Positions 8,062 to 16,497 of a DNA stretch of 64,000 bases are shown here, one piece after another (within the stretch, counting starts at the first letter, position 1; every line of letters starts with the position of its first letter). A program made the position numbers and the translations under genes. The notes beneath the pieces were generated by a model that ran no database searches, was not told where the DNA came from, and worked only from the letters and a program-made list of their open reading frames with translations. The stretch is from Streptomyces cinnamoneus (GTDB taxonomy: Bacteria; Actinomycetota; Actinomycetes; Streptomycetales; Streptomycetaceae), in NCBI RefSeq assembly GCF_002939475.1, contig NZ_PKFQ01000001.1:5329001-5393000 (forward strand), read 5' to 3'.

Positions 8062-9435
8062 CAGGGTCTTTGAGAAGTGATCTTGTGTCCGGGTTCGTCA
8101 GGCCAGCCCGAGGGTGGTGAGGGGCCGCTGATAGTCGCGGCCGGTGCGGCGGAGGGCTGCGGCGATGTTGGTGTGTCCGTCCTGGCGGTGGACGCCGATG
8201 GCGAGGTTGCGCAGGCTGGCCATGGTGCGGGGCAGGTGCCGGGTGCGGATCTTTGAGGCGTCCTCGCGAAAGGTGCGGTCGCGGACGTGGTGGAGCTGGT
8301 TTTCGATCTTCCAGTGGCCGCGGATCCATGTGGCGAGTTGTTCGCCGGTGGCCGCGCCGGGCGGCAGGCTGGTGACCAGGTGGATCCGTGCGATCGTCAG
8401 CTTGCCGGAGCCCAGGTCCCGCCTCCAGCGGACGACTTGGAGGGCCTGGCGGGCGTGGGGGTAGTCGAGGTGGGCGAACGCGGCGGTCTTCAAGCGGCGG
8501 ATCTCGTCGCGGTGATGGGCTCGGCCGCGCTCGATGTGGTCCAGGCGTATGTCGCGCCAGGGCAGTCGACGGACCCGCTCGTGCAGCGTGGGGTGGTTCC
8601 TCTTGATGACGGCCAGGTAGTGGGCACCGCGTTCGTGCAGGTAGGCGGCGTGCTCATGCTGGGTGTGCAGGGCATCCGCGGTGATCACGGCTTCCGTCAG
8701 GTCGATGCCGTCCAGGAGCGGGGCGAAGGCCGGGATCTCGTTGCTCTTGGCATCGAGGTGCATCTGGGCGAGGACGTCGCCTTGGTGGGTCATCGCCGCG
8801 ATCAGTGCAGTGGCCGGCTGGTCCTTGGCGCGGGAGCCTCGGAGGGTCTTCCCGTCGACAGCGATCACTGGTCGGCTCGTGGGCGGGCCGTTGCGCCTCT
8901 GCAGGAAGCGGCCGATGGCCCTGTCCAGGGCGTCGCCGTCCACTGCGGCCAGGACGAGGCGGATCGTCGTGGGGTGCGGCGGGCGGATGAGGCCTGTCAG
9001 CGGGTCGGGGCAGAACCCGAGCCGGGCCAGGACGCGCTGCGGCGCGTCCGTGACCCAGTCGCCAACCGCGGCCATCGAGGTGGCGCCGGCAAGGACGGCT
9101 GCGGCCGCTGCGGTCAGCAGGGCCGTCCAAGGGTGGCGGATACCGCGACGGGCTCGCGGGTCAGGCACGTCATTCAGGTATAGCCGCAGGTCAGTAACGG
9201 CTTCCGGTGCGACGGGGCCAGGAGTGTCCCCCAACCGTTCCAGGCAGGACGGCATGAGGGAAGATGGACGGGCAGGCATGGACTCGCTCGGCGCTCATAC
9301 GGATTCGACACCCACATGATCACCAGGCGGCCATGCCTGCATGCTTCCAGGACCCGTCACCACCACGAGCCGACAAGTCGTCACATCATCGCTCAGCAGG
9401 CGAACCGCCCACCCCGAGACTTCTCAAAGACCCTG
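8062..9435 (-). mobile_element. ISAs1-family insertion sequence, intact
   Basis: A 1374-bp element bounded by perfect 17-bp inverted repeats, CAGGGTCTTTGAGAAGT at 8062-8078 and its complement at 9419-9435, enclosing one transposase gene. No matching target-site duplication is visible in the flanking ten bases. That suggests a deletion next to the element or recombination with the second copy, whose right end is at 10371-10545. It disrupts the unknown gene around it. Confidence 0.9.
8098..9279 (-). CDS. ISAs1-family DDE transposase
   Basis: A 393-residue transposase of full length. An N-terminal DUF4338-like/DDE_Tnp_1-associated region (YLNDVPDPRARRGIRHPW) precedes the catalytic part. Three blocks carry the expected acidic residues: AVDGKTLRGSR, VITADALHTQ, and the C-terminal WKIENQLHHVRDRTFRED. 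The reading frame is unbroken, so the element is probably still able to move. The start is ATG 9279. The 140 bases between the start and the right inverted repeat hold no other gene. Confidence 0.93.
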   Translation of the reverse strand: MPARPSSLMPSCLERLGDTPGPVAPEAVTDLRLYLNDVPDPRARRGIRHPWTALLTAAAAAVLAGATSMAAVGDWVTDAPQRVLARLGFCPDPLTGLIRPPHPTTIRLVLAAVDGDALDRAIGRFLQRRNGPPTSRPVIAVDGKTLRGSRAKDQPATALIAAMTHQGDVLAQMHLDAKSNEIPAFAPLLDGIDLTEAVITADALHTQHEHAAYLHERGAHYLAVIKRNHPTLHERVRRLPWRDIRLDHIERGRAHHRDEIRRLKTAAFAHLDYPHARQALQVVRWRRDLGSGKLTIARIHLVTSLPPGAATGEQLATWIRGHWKIENQLHHVRDRTFREDASKIRTRHLPRTMASLRNLAIGVHRQDGHTNIAAALRRTGRDYQRPLTTLGLA

Positions 9436-9534
9436 GGGCGGGTGAAGGGTTCGTAGGGCGCCTCGCGTAGAGCGCCACGGAAATCCGCGTTGTCCTTCGC
9501 GATCCGTTCGGCGCTGTCGGCATCGCCGCCCTGG
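9436..9534 (-). pseudogene. 5' remnant of the gene split by ISAs1
   Basis: Leftward frame reading DADSAERIAKDNADFRG and ending at FTRP against the insertion sequence. There is no start codon in frame before the hairpin at 9536-9571. It is most simply a piece of the interrupted gene at 7145-8061, but the join is out of frame and the true 5' end is missing. Confidence 0.4.
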
Positions 9535-9535
9535 C

Positions 9536-9571
9536 CCGGGGCTTCCCGGGCTGACGCCCGGGAAGCCCCGG
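9536..9571 (-). terminator. Terminator of the DUF998 gene
   Basis: Perfect 15-bp stem (9536-9550 with 9557-9571) around a 6-nt loop, starting directly after the stop codon of the gene at 9572. Confidence 0.8.
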
Positions 9572-10210
9572 TCAGGCACGGACGGCCGGGCGCAGCAGGC
9601 CGCGGAGGCCGACGGTGAACGACCAGGCGAGGAGGGGCAGCAGCGCGACCCGCTCCATGCCGCCCATGCCGAGGCCGAGGTAGTGGTGGGACAGGAACAG
9701 CCCGAAGGCCGCGACCGCGAGGACGGACAGCAGACCCGCGGCCCGGCGCAGGAGCGCGGGGGCGTTGTCCGCCAGGCCGAATGCCGCCAGGAGCAGACCG
9801 ATGTTGCCGGTACCCATGATCAGCAGGGCGCCGAGGATGTGCAAGTTCTCGTTGACGTCTGCCGGCGCCAGTCCGACCAGAACGAACCCCACCCCAGCTC
9901 CGGCCAGCAGTACCCGCGCCGCGGCAGCGGCCCGGCCCTGGCGCCACAGGGCGCGGCCGGTCAGGGCGACGCCGAGGAGCAGAAGCGTTCCCAAGGCGAT
10001 GAAGGAGCCATTCATCAGCCCGTGTTCGGGCGAGCATATGTACCGCGGCGTGGGGTCGGGCTGCATGGCGCAGTGCGCGTTGCCGAGGTCGCTGACGTTG
10101 TTGGCAGCCCAGCTGTAAGGCTGCGCCCAGGCCGCCTGGACGGTGCCGTGGGCCACGAAGAACTGCACAACTCCCGCGACCCACGCGGCGTACCCGATCC
10201 GAGCCCTCAC
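9572..10210 (-). CDS. DUF998-family integral membrane protein
   Basis: A 212-residue membrane protein with six hydrophobic segments. After the first segment it carries NNVSDLGN and a pair of cysteines (HCAMQPD and YICSPEHGLMN), the layout typical of the DUF998 family of unknown function. I chose GTG 10210, which has AAGGTGG 7 nt upstream; an in-frame start at 10276 would add an unlikely basic stretch. The gene lies between two ISAs1 right ends in the same orientation (9419-9435 and 10529-10545), so it may have been brought in or trapped by the insertion sequence. Confidence 0.8.
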   Translation of the reverse strand: MRARIGYAAWVAGVVQFFVAHGTVQAAWAQPYSWAANNVSDLGNAHCAMQPDPTPRYICSPEHGLMNGSFIALGTLLLLGVALTGRALWRQGRAAAAARVLLAGAGVGFVLVGLAPADVNENLHILGALLIMGTGNIGLLLAAFGLADNAPALLRRAAGLLSVLAVAAFGLFLSHHYLGLGMGGMERVALLPLLAWSFTVGLRGLLRPAVRA

Positions 10211-10370
10211 TTGCCGTCCACCTTTTCTTGTTCGCGCGATCAGTGCGAACAGCGGACCACGCGGTCGGCCCTGCACACACTCCGGTAGGCCCCCGGAAGG
10301 GTGGTGAGGCAGACCCTAGTAGTGCGTGGTCGGGTGTGATGGCTGAGGAGTTGGCTGCGGTCCGGTGTGA

Positions 10371-10545
10371 TCTGCCCCGCACCATGGCCAGCCTGCGCAA
10401 CCTCGCCATCGGCGTCCACCGCCAGGACGGACACACCAACATCGCCGCAGCCTTCCGCCGCACCGGCCGCGACTATCAGCGGCCCCTCACCACCCTCGGG
10501 CTGGCCTGACGAACCCGGACACAAGACCACTTCTCAAAGACCCTG
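10371..10545 (+). mobile_element. ISAs1 right-end fragment
   Basis: The last 46 codons of an ISAs1 transposase, ending QRPLTTLGLA, plus the terminal inverted repeat acttctcaaagaccctg at 10529-10545. It is nearly identical to the intact copy at 8062-9435 but in the opposite orientation, and it is cut off at about 10371. It marks an older insertion, or a partner in a deletion. Confidence 0.88.
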
Positions 10546-10576
10546 CTGCTAGCCCCCCGAATGAATGAGAAGAATG

Positions 10577-11467
10577 CTAGCGAGTCGATTTTTCTGCTAC
10601 GAGGGCACGCTCAGCATTGGCCAACAGGCTCTGCAAATCTTCCTGAACCGTTTTGAGGTCGGAGCGATGGGCAGAGATCGCTTTGTTCTGGTAGCCGGCT
10701 TCAACGAAAGACCAGACACCGATGACGTTGTTCTGCTTCTTGCACTGCACGTCCGCGACCGCGGCCGACTTTTCGTCCCTTGCGGCAGCGCCATTGTCGG
10801 CTGCGAGGCCGCTCATCGCGTCAACGGGAGTCTTGTAAGAGAATCCCTTGCTCTTCATGCAGCCGCTCCAGTCGGCAAAGACCTTTCGCACCCGGTCATC
10901 GCGCTGGGCTTGGTCGCTGGCCTGGAAGATCAACCCGTCAGCCAGACCGCGCAGGCCGGCGTGCTGCCCGCGATAGATCTGGCGACTGGCCTCGCCCATG
11001 CAACCACCAGGGGGGACAGCCTTGTTGTTGTACGTGTCCACGGCGCCAGTTCGTACCGCCGCATGGTGGGGCGCCTCAACCGCATCCTGCGGGGCCACCT
11101 TCTGAACCGCAGCCGGTGAGCGATACCCAAAGGACTTGGCCTGGGCTTCGTCGGTGACGCCGTAGATCCTGCTGTGTGTGTCCGTAAAATCGCTGCGGGT
11201 CCTCGGACTGTAACTTATGGCAAAACCTTGCAAGCAGCGGGAAGTGAGAGCGTCGACAGCATCGTTCACCTTTCTCTGGTCGGCGTCAGAAAGCCGGTAG
11301 TTCTCTAAGGGGAAGGTGAAGTCATTCAGGGTTGCCCGGTAGGGGATGCCGACCTGGTCGGATTTGCTCGCACCTGCTGACGATGACTGCGCGATAGAGT
11401 ACCCGGAAGCTCCGAGTGCGATCGCCGCAATGGCGCCACCGATAACCGCATACTTAACCGTCTTCAC
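10577..11467 (-). CDS. Secreted or membrane-anchored protein of unknown function
   Basis: A 296-residue protein from GTG 11467, with AAAGAGG 7 nt upstream. The N-terminus has one hydrophobic segment (YAVIGGAIAAIALGASGYSI) after basic residues, fitting a signal peptide or anchor. The rest is hydrophilic with paired cysteines, including GCMGEASRQIYRG and DWSGCMKSKGFSYKTP. The second pattern is common in actinobacterial extracellular proteins of unknown role. It is the third gene of a leftward group; the I36-type protein upstream ends 14 nt before. Base composition is less GC-biased than in the neighbouring chromosome genes. Confidence 0.65.
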   Translation of the reverse strand: MKTVKYAVIGGAIAAIALGASGYSIAQSSSAGASKSDQVGIPYRATLNDFTFPLENYRLSDADQRKVNDAVDALTSRCLQGFAISYSPRTRSDFTDTHSRIYGVTDEAQAKSFGYRSPAAVQKVAPQDAVEAPHHAAVRTGAVDTYNNKAVPPGGCMGEASRQIYRGQHAGLRGLADGLIFQASDQAQRDDRVRKVFADWSGCMKSKGFSYKTPVDAMSGLAADNGAAARDEKSAAVADVQCKKQNNVIGVWSFVEAGYQNKAISAHRSDLKTVQEDLQSLLANAERALVAEKSTR

Positions 11468-11481
11468 CGGACGCCTCTTTC

Positions 11482-11913
11482 TTAGTAGTACCACTCGTGG
11501 GAGCTGAGAGCATTCTTGATCCCTGGCGGAAGTTCAGACCACCTGTCGAAGTGGTCGCAGCCTTCACCGCACTGGCCGCGCTTGTTGACATCGAAATGCC
11601 AGCCTGAGTTCCCCCTGTACTGCCATCCCCGCCAGTACATGCTGCCGTTATTGTTGATGACGGAGGCTACGTTGTTGTCTATGGGATCCCCGGTGCGGGA
11701 GAAGGTGTAGCCGGCATAGTCCTGCAACCACCCGTTGTCGTCGAACAGGCCTCCCTGCCAGGATCTGTTCTCGTACAGGCACACCTCCCCGTACTCGCAT
11801 CTACCGTCCTTGTCGTTAGCATGCGCTGGAACCTGGAATGCCGTAACCAGGGTCACGGCCGCCGCTCCGGCTGCGGCCGTCTTGGCTAAGCGATTTATGC
11901 GCATGAATACCAT
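11482..11913 (-). CDS. Peptidase inhibitor family I36 protein, secreted
   Basis: A 143-residue secreted protein. The signal peptide runs to about residue 32, with cleavage after VPAHA. The mature part has CEYGEVCLYENRSWQGG, the opening of the beta/gamma-crystallin-like I36 fold seen in the Streptomyces metalloproteinase inhibitor family, with further cysteines in GQCGEGCDHFDRW. The start is ATG 11913 with GAAGGA 7 nt upstream, preferred to the in-frame GTG at 11928. Many I36-like proteins have no proven inhibitor activity. It sits between a lipoprotein gene and another exported protein gene, in tight spacing. Confidence 0.8.
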   Translation of the reverse strand: MVFMRINRLAKTAAAGAAAVTLVTAFQVPAHANDKDGRCEYGEVCLYENRSWQGGLFDDNGWLQDYAGYTFSRTGDPIDNNVASVINNNGSMYWRGWQYRGNSGWHFDVNKRGQCGEGCDHFDRWSELPPGIKNALSSHEWYY

Positions 11914-11929
11914 CTCTGTATCCTTCACC

Positions 11930-12349
11930 CTATCTGTAGTCGTCGGGGTGACGGCTCATGAATGCCTGAAGCCGGGATACGGTGGATTCGATAAGAGGCC
12001 GGTCCCTTTCCGGCTGAGTCGCGGACCTCTGCGGAATTCTCTTATGGAGATCTTCGATCAGCGCTATAGGTTCGCGGAAATGATCGGCCCCCTTAGGGCT
12101 GCCCTTCATTGCCACGAGGAGGGCGTCAACGGCCCCTAATGTGTCCGCCAGATACTGGGCACAGTGGCTGGGAGTGCAACCGCCCACGCTCTGTGCCTGA
12201 ACCCGGGCCCATGCATCGCGGACCTTCATGGCACTGGCCGAGGGCATTACATGGTTGTCTTCCGGCTGCGAGTGGCATGCCGCCAGGACTGTAGCCAGAA
12301 TCACGGCCAGCGTGGCACAGCGAAACCGTGCGACACCTAAGCCCGTCAT
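11930..12349 (-). CDS. Small lipoprotein of unknown function
   Basis: A 139-residue protein from ATG 12349, preceded by GGGGGA. The N-terminus is a lipoprotein signal with lipobox LAAC (cysteine near residue 26). The mature part is hydrophilic and mostly helical, with two further cysteines in GGCTPSHCAQYLADTLGAV. It is the first gene of a leftward three-gene group of exported proteins, and 16 nt separate it from the I36 gene. No family is recognised. Confidence 0.65.
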   Translation of the reverse strand: MTGLGVARFRCATLAVILATVLAACHSQPEDNHVMPSASAMKVRDAWARVQAQSVGGCTPSHCAQYLADTLGAVDALLVAMKGSPKGADHFREPIALIEDLHKRIPQRSATQPERDRPLIESTVSRLQAFMSRHPDDYR

Positions 12350-12546
12350 GATCCCCCGATGCCCATGCGCGCGTACGCCAACTTGCTGGGTGCATCGGCA
12401 AGTTGATCCTTGAGGGCATGGACGGTAGTCCTGGAGGGGCAGTGCCGCCAATGCTTTCGTTGGCCACGAATGCGTAAGGTCCGGCCAGAGGGTGTGCTGG
12501 GCTTCGCCGGCCTCGACCGCTGCTGCAAGATCGAAGTAGCGGACTC

Positions 12547-13230
12547 GACGTGCTGGCCTGCTGGTTCGGCGTCGACCGCTCGACCATCACCCGGGCCGTC
12601 GGCGAAGTACGGCCGCTGCTCGCCGAGCGGGGCTGCACCGTCGAAGCCGGCCTCCGCCTGCGGACCCTGGCCGACGTGATCGCCCACATCAGAGCCACCG
12701 GCCAGACCGCGATCATCGACGCCACCGAGATCCGGTCCGCCACCCTGCCGCCGGACGGCCCGGCCGCGACCGGTTCGTCTCCGGCAAGAGCAAGCAGAAC
12801 GCCATGAAAGCCCTGGTCTTCACCGACACCCGCGGTCGCCTGCTGTTCTGCGGCGAGACGGACCCCGCAGCTGCGCGGACATCACCCAGGCCCGCCAGGC
12901 CGGCATCGTCGACCTCCTCGCCGACACCATCCACCTGCGGATCCTCGCCGACGCCGGCTACCAGGGGCTCGGCGGCCAGACCTGCGGACAGGTCGTCACC
13001 CCGCCCCGCAAACGACGCGGCAAGCACCTCGAACACGTGCAATGGCTGATGGCCCACCACGAAGCCGCCCGCTTCCAGCATGCCTCACGGCGCAGCCCCG
13101 TCGAGCACGGCATCGCCCACCTCAAGAACTGGCGCTCACTCGCCCGCCACCACGGACGACATGAACACCTCCCCGAAACCGTCCAGGCCGTCGCCGCACC
13201 CCTGACCGCACAGCAAACCGCCGACAGGAC
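12547..13230 (+). pseudogene. IS5-type transposase, N-terminally truncated and frameshifted
   Basis: Three frames in succession encode the central and C-terminal parts of an IS5-group transposase: LACWFGVDRSTITRAVGEVR with IIDATEIR, then VSGKSKQNAMKALVFTD, then LADAGYQGLGGQ, followed later by EHGIAHLKNWRSLARH. At least two shifts (near 12750-12790 and 12867) break it, and the N-terminal 60-70 residues are missing. The catalytic acidic residues are still visible but on different frames. It is inactive. Bases 12350-12546 and 13231-13490 hold nothing I recognise. Confidence 0.8.
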
Positions 13231-13490
13231 ATCAACCGCCATCGGTCCCCGACGATCACGGTCAGCAGAACGCCGCATCATGGCCCACGACATCCCAATC
13301 ACCACCACGCACGAGGTCGTAAGCGAGGTACTGACGGGGAGGACGGAGCCTGTCCTCCGGCGTCACGGCCGTGCGTCAGACCTTGATCACGGCGGTGCCC
13401 GCTCCCGCGGGAGCCGAGGTGACGATCGTGACCGGTCCCGTTGCGCCCAGGATGGTGGCGGCGAGCGTGGTGGGTCCGTGGAGGAGGGAG

Positions 13491-13889
13491 TCAGACCTTC
13501 TCGGCGGTCACGCGCGGGTGGTCGGCGGTGAGGATGGTGATGTCCTCGACATCGGATGTCAGGATCGTGACGCGTCCGGGCTGGGCGAGGGCGGTGGCGC
13601 AGAGCATGGCGTCGATGGCGTACTTGTGGCCGTGTAGCGCGGTCGTGCGCAGCAGATCGGCGGCGGACTGGGCGAGGGCCTGGGTGACCGGCTCGACCCG
13701 CAGCCGGGACAGCGTCCACTTCAGGGCGGCGTCGTTGATCCGGGGGTGGATCACATCGACGAGAACCGCGGCCGAAGTGATCACTGGAAGGTCGGCGTCG
13801 CGGGCGGCGGTGAGCCATTCGTGGACCTCGCGGTCGCGCTGTACGGCCTTGGCCAGGCCCTCGCTGTCCAGGATGAGCGCGCCGCTCAC
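13491..13889 (-). CDS. PIN-domain toxin, VapC type
   Basis: A 132-residue PIN-domain protein expected to be a Mg2+-dependent ribonuclease toxin. The acidic residues typical of the active site are present: D8 in ALILDSEGL, an acidic residue in VLVDVIHP, D in KYAIDAMLCATA, and D in ILTSDVEDI. The length is normal for VapC. Its start overlaps the stop of the upstream antitoxin gene by 4 bp, so the two are translationally coupled. A perfect palindrome upstream of the antitoxin gene probably controls both. Confidence 0.85.
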   Translation of the reverse strand: MSGALILDSEGLAKAVQRDREVHEWLTAARDADLPVITSAAVLVDVIHPRINDAALKWTLSRLRVEPVTQALAQSAADLLRTTALHGHKYAIDAMLCATALAQPGRVTILTSDVEDITILTADHPRVTAEKV

Positions 13890-14170
13890 GCGGCTGCCCC
13901 GGCATCGGAGGAGGTGCCACTGGTGAGCTTGGCCCGCTTGGCGGCCACGGCCTCCGGGTCGGCGGGGCCGTGGGTCTTGTCGAAGTCGGCGATCAGCTCG
14001 TCTAGGTTGTCGCGCTCGATCTGCCGCTGGGCGGCCCTCTCCAGGTACGCGGACACACCGCGCTTGCCGACGCGCTCACGGATCGCCTGCAGGGTGCCGG
14101 CGGTCAAAGAGATCGAGATGCCGCTGGTGGGGCCGTTGCCGGGAGGGAAGTCGGTGCCGTCATCAGCCAT
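13886..14170 (-). CDS. Antitoxin partner of the PIN toxin
   Basis: A 94-residue protein read from ATG 14170. In-frame starts further upstream would run through the operator and are less likely. The central part GISISLTAGTLQAIRERVG, followed by a helix, fits a ribbon-helix-helix DNA-binding antitoxin. The C-terminal tail (LIADFDKTHGPADPEAVAA) would wrap the toxin. It precedes and overlaps the toxin gene by 4 bp. Confidence 0.75.
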   Translation of the reverse strand: MADDGTDFPPGNGPTSGISISLTAGTLQAIRERVGKRGVSAYLERAAQRQIERDNLDELIADFDKTHGPADPEAVAAKRAKLTSGTSSDAGAAA

Positions 14171-14178
14171 GACGCGAG

Positions 14179-14199
14179 TATGGCATTTCAAATGCCATA
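14179..14199. promoter_or_regulatory. Palindromic operator of the toxin-antitoxin pair
   Basis: A perfect 21-bp palindrome with 10-bp arms (tatggcattt and aaatgccata around one C) ends 8 bp before the antitoxin start. Its AT-rich centre could overlap the -10 region. This is the expected position for autoregulation by the toxin-antitoxin complex. The rest of 14200-14456 holds nothing recognised. Confidence 0.75.
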
Positions 14200-14456
14200 A
14201 GGCGAGATCTCCGGCGGTGGCGACCTCGGGCCCCCTGGATCGGCGGGCGTGTGCCGAAAGTGCGCAGGTGGCGCCCATAGTGCCCGCACTGCACATTGAT
14301 CTTGCGTCCGATGTGCGTCATGCACGTCGCTGACCGTGGTGTCAGTGCCGCCCTCATAAGATTCCTCACTGCGGGGGCGGCCCCACGTTCCTGGCCGCGG
14401 AGGCGGAGTTCGCGGCAGGCACATAGGTGCGCAGACGGACATAGGCGGGGAGTCGC

Positions 14457-14712
14457 ATGCTGGAAGGCCGGTGGACAACGGTCACCGAGTCCGGGTACGA
14501 GCACGAGCGCCGCGGTCTGGACGCGATCCGCAAGCGTCTGCGGGACGAGGAGCCGTGGCGGGCCTGGTCGAACTTCGTGTTCACCGCGAACAGCGGGCAT
14601 GTCCGTGAGGTGGACCTGCTGGTCACCTCATCGGCCGGGGTGTTCCTCGTCGAGCTCAAGGACTGGCACGGCTCGGTGAGCGGCGGAGGCCATGACTGGG
14701 TGCAGACCACGT
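14457..14712 (+). pseudogene. NERD-domain 5' fragment, PglW-like
   Basis: An intact start (ATG 14457 with GGCGGGGA upstream) opens a NERD nuclease-related domain. Recognisable blocks are RAWSNFVFTANSGHVREVDL and LLVTSSAGVFLVELKDW, where the Glu/Asp and ELK residues are those of the NERD active site. This resembles the N-terminus of PglW-type kinases from phage growth limitation/BREX systems. After about residue 85 the sequence turns into unrelated low-complexity reading and collides with the gene on the other strand. So more than 90 percent of such a protein is missing, and no kinase domain or other pgl gene is nearby. Confidence 0.6.
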
Positions 14713-14753
14713 CCAGCGGAATTCACCAGGCCAGGAGCCGCACCCAAGCCAAC

Positions 14754-14772
14754 GGGCGCCCTTTCGGCGCCC
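14754..14772 (-). terminator. Hairpin after the leftward 102-residue gene
   Basis: A gggcgcc/ggcgccc stem of 7 bp with a 5-nt loop lies 50 bp beyond the stop codon at 14822. It is short but well placed to end the leftward transcript that includes the Wadjet operon. Confidence 0.4.
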
Positions 14773-14821
14773 CCGGCGCCGGCCCGAGCCGCCGGTCGCG
14801 GCGAGGCCAGGGAGGCGCGAC

Positions 14822-15130
14822 TCAGGATGCCCAGTGCCGGTACGCCTCCACCCAGGCCCATCCCTCAGGTGCGGGTTCGGGCCTGGGAAGGTCGAGGACG
14901 CCGATTGCCTGACGGTATCTGCCGCGTCGGCACAGGGCGACGAGGCCGTGGCCAGGGCGGAGCTCGATGGCAGTGACCGTTGCCGCGACGCCGAGCACGG
15001 TCGTGTCGAACGGCAGGGCGAGGTGGTCCTCGATGACCGCGTGAAAGGCGGTGAGCTGGTCGTACTCGTCGTAGGCGTCGACGATTGCCTCCTCGACCAT
15101 GGCGTCGAGTTCCGTGGTGCTGGGCCTCAT
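14822..15130 (-). CDS. Hypothetical protein, 102 residues
   Basis: Not recognised. A soluble acidic protein with a helical start (ELDAMVEEAIVDAYDEYDQL) and a beta-rich middle (VTAIELRPGHGLVALCRRG) ending in GWAWVEAYRHWA. It overlaps the upstream 406-residue gene by 4 bp (ATG at 15130 against the stop at 15127), so the two are very likely made together. Its position downstream of jetD suggests that it might travel with the Wadjet operon, but there is no direct evidence of a role there. Confidence 0.7.
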   Translation of the reverse strand: MRPSTTELDAMVEEAIVDAYDEYDQLTAFHAVIEDHLALPFDTTVLGVAATVTAIELRPGHGLVALCRRGRYRQAIGVLDLPRPEPAPEGWAWVEAYRHWAS

Positions 15131-16347
15131 GCCTTGTGCCGCCTCTGTGAGCGAAGGAGTTCGGCGAGGCGGGTGCCGACCGGCGTGATGCTGGGCAGGG
15201 GCTCTCGGTCGTAGTGGCTCTTCTTGCGGCGCCGCAGCAACTCCTCCCCGTCCCGCTCCCAGGAGAACGCGGGTTTGCGCAGGAGCGAGCGGAAGACGGC
15301 GTCCGCGTTCGCGGGATGCCGCTGGACCAGACGGCGAATGACCATGGGGGAGACGGAGTCGTCGTTCAGGTAGTCCCTGAGCAGGGCCAGGTGAGCGCGG
15401 TCACCGACCAGGGCGGGATCGGTGAACAGCGCGTCGAGGCGGCCGAAGTCGGCGTAGTAGCAGATGCCTTCCGTCTCGTCACAGATGACGGCGATGGTGT
15501 CCGCGTCGAGGAGGCCTTCGGGCAGGGTGCTGAGTTCGTCGAGGGAGGGTCCGCTGCTCCTCGCCTCTGCGGTGGCCCTGTCGTCGAGTTCGGCGAGGGC
15601 TTTGTCCTGGCGGTGCTGGTGGTACTCACGTAGCTGGTCCCGTGCCTCGCCGGGGTCCAGGACGAGTATGTCGGTGCCGAACAGCGCGATGAAGTCGGCG
15701 CGGGCCTCGGCCTGCATCTCCCAGCCCTTGCGCAGCATCTCGGGGTTGCGGCGCAGCAGTTGCGGATTGGCCGAGAGGGTCTGGGTGGCGGCCTGCGCCA
15801 GCTCCGGGCCGTCGTCGGCCGGGTAGGTGGTGAGGTTGCCGCTGACCAGCCAGACGTCGGTGCGGGGGTGGAGGGGAACGAGGCGGGCGGTGGCGAACAT
15901 GCCTTTGCGGAGCTTGCTCAGGGCGCGTGGCCCCAGGTTGGAGCGGACTCGGTAGACGAGGTCGTCGAGCAGGTTGTGCAGGAGGACGGCGCCTCGGTCC
16001 CCGCCCCGTACCTCGAAGAGCCCCTCGATCACGTCGCGCCAGCCGAGCAGCGTGGCGCGCTCGTCCCGCGTCAGCGGTGGTCGGCGCTGGGATACGAATC
16101 GCTCGACCACGGTGGAGCCGTCCGCCAGCCGGTGTTGCAGCGCGAAGTGGTCGATCGTGGCGATGGCGCTCCCCTCGTCGAGGAAGCCCAGCCGGTCCTC
16201 GGTTTCGGCGAGTCGGGCATCCAGCCGCCTCGCGAAGCGCGGGCTCTGCGCGAAGGCCACCAGCTCGCTCTTGAGATCCCCGCTTCGCGCCACCAGCCCT
16301 TCGAGATCGACAGGGGGGAGGGACTGGGGAGAGTCGCTCTGTGCCAC
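15127..16347 (-). CDS. Hypothetical protein, 406 residues
   Basis: Not assigned to a named family, though proteins of this look are frequent in Streptomyces. Soluble, with no signal or membrane segment. The N-terminal half contains AIATIDHFALQHRLADGSTV, a DUF-like block, then LLGWRDVIEGLFEVRG and KLRKGMFATARLVPLHPRTD. The middle is highly charged and the C-terminus is basic (LLRRRKKSHYDREPLP). The start is GTG 16347 with AAGGTAGG upstream. It lies 150 bp downstream of jetD on the same strand and overlaps the next gene by 4 bp. It may be cotranscribed with the Wadjet genes or be an independent pair. Confidence 0.7.
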   Translation of the reverse strand: MAQSDSPQSLPPVDLEGLVARSGDLKSELVAFAQSPRFARRLDARLAETEDRLGFLDEGSAIATIDHFALQHRLADGSTVVERFVSQRRPPLTRDERATLLGWRDVIEGLFEVRGGDRGAVLLHNLLDDLVYRVRSNLGPRALSKLRKGMFATARLVPLHPRTDVWLVSGNLTTYPADDGPELAQAATQTLSANPQLLRRNPEMLRKGWEMQAEARADFIALFGTDILVLDPGEARDQLREYHQHRQDKALAELDDRATAEARSSGPSLDELSTLPEGLLDADTIAVICDETEGICYYADFGRLDALFTDPALVGDRAHLALLRDYLNDDSVSPMVIRRLVQRHPANADAVFRSLLRKPAFSWERDGEELLRRRKKSHYDREPLPSITPVGTRLAELLRSQRRHKA

Positions 16348-16497
16348 TTCGTCCTACCTTCTCTTGTCGTTGTGCCGTTGTCGGAGTTGCCGCACGTGCG
16401 GTGCCGGGCGCCCTTGAACGGTGTCCGTGTGAGGAGCCGGCGGCCGAAGGCAGCCTCAAGGCCGCTGCGACCCGTCGCGGACCGGCGGTGACAGGTG

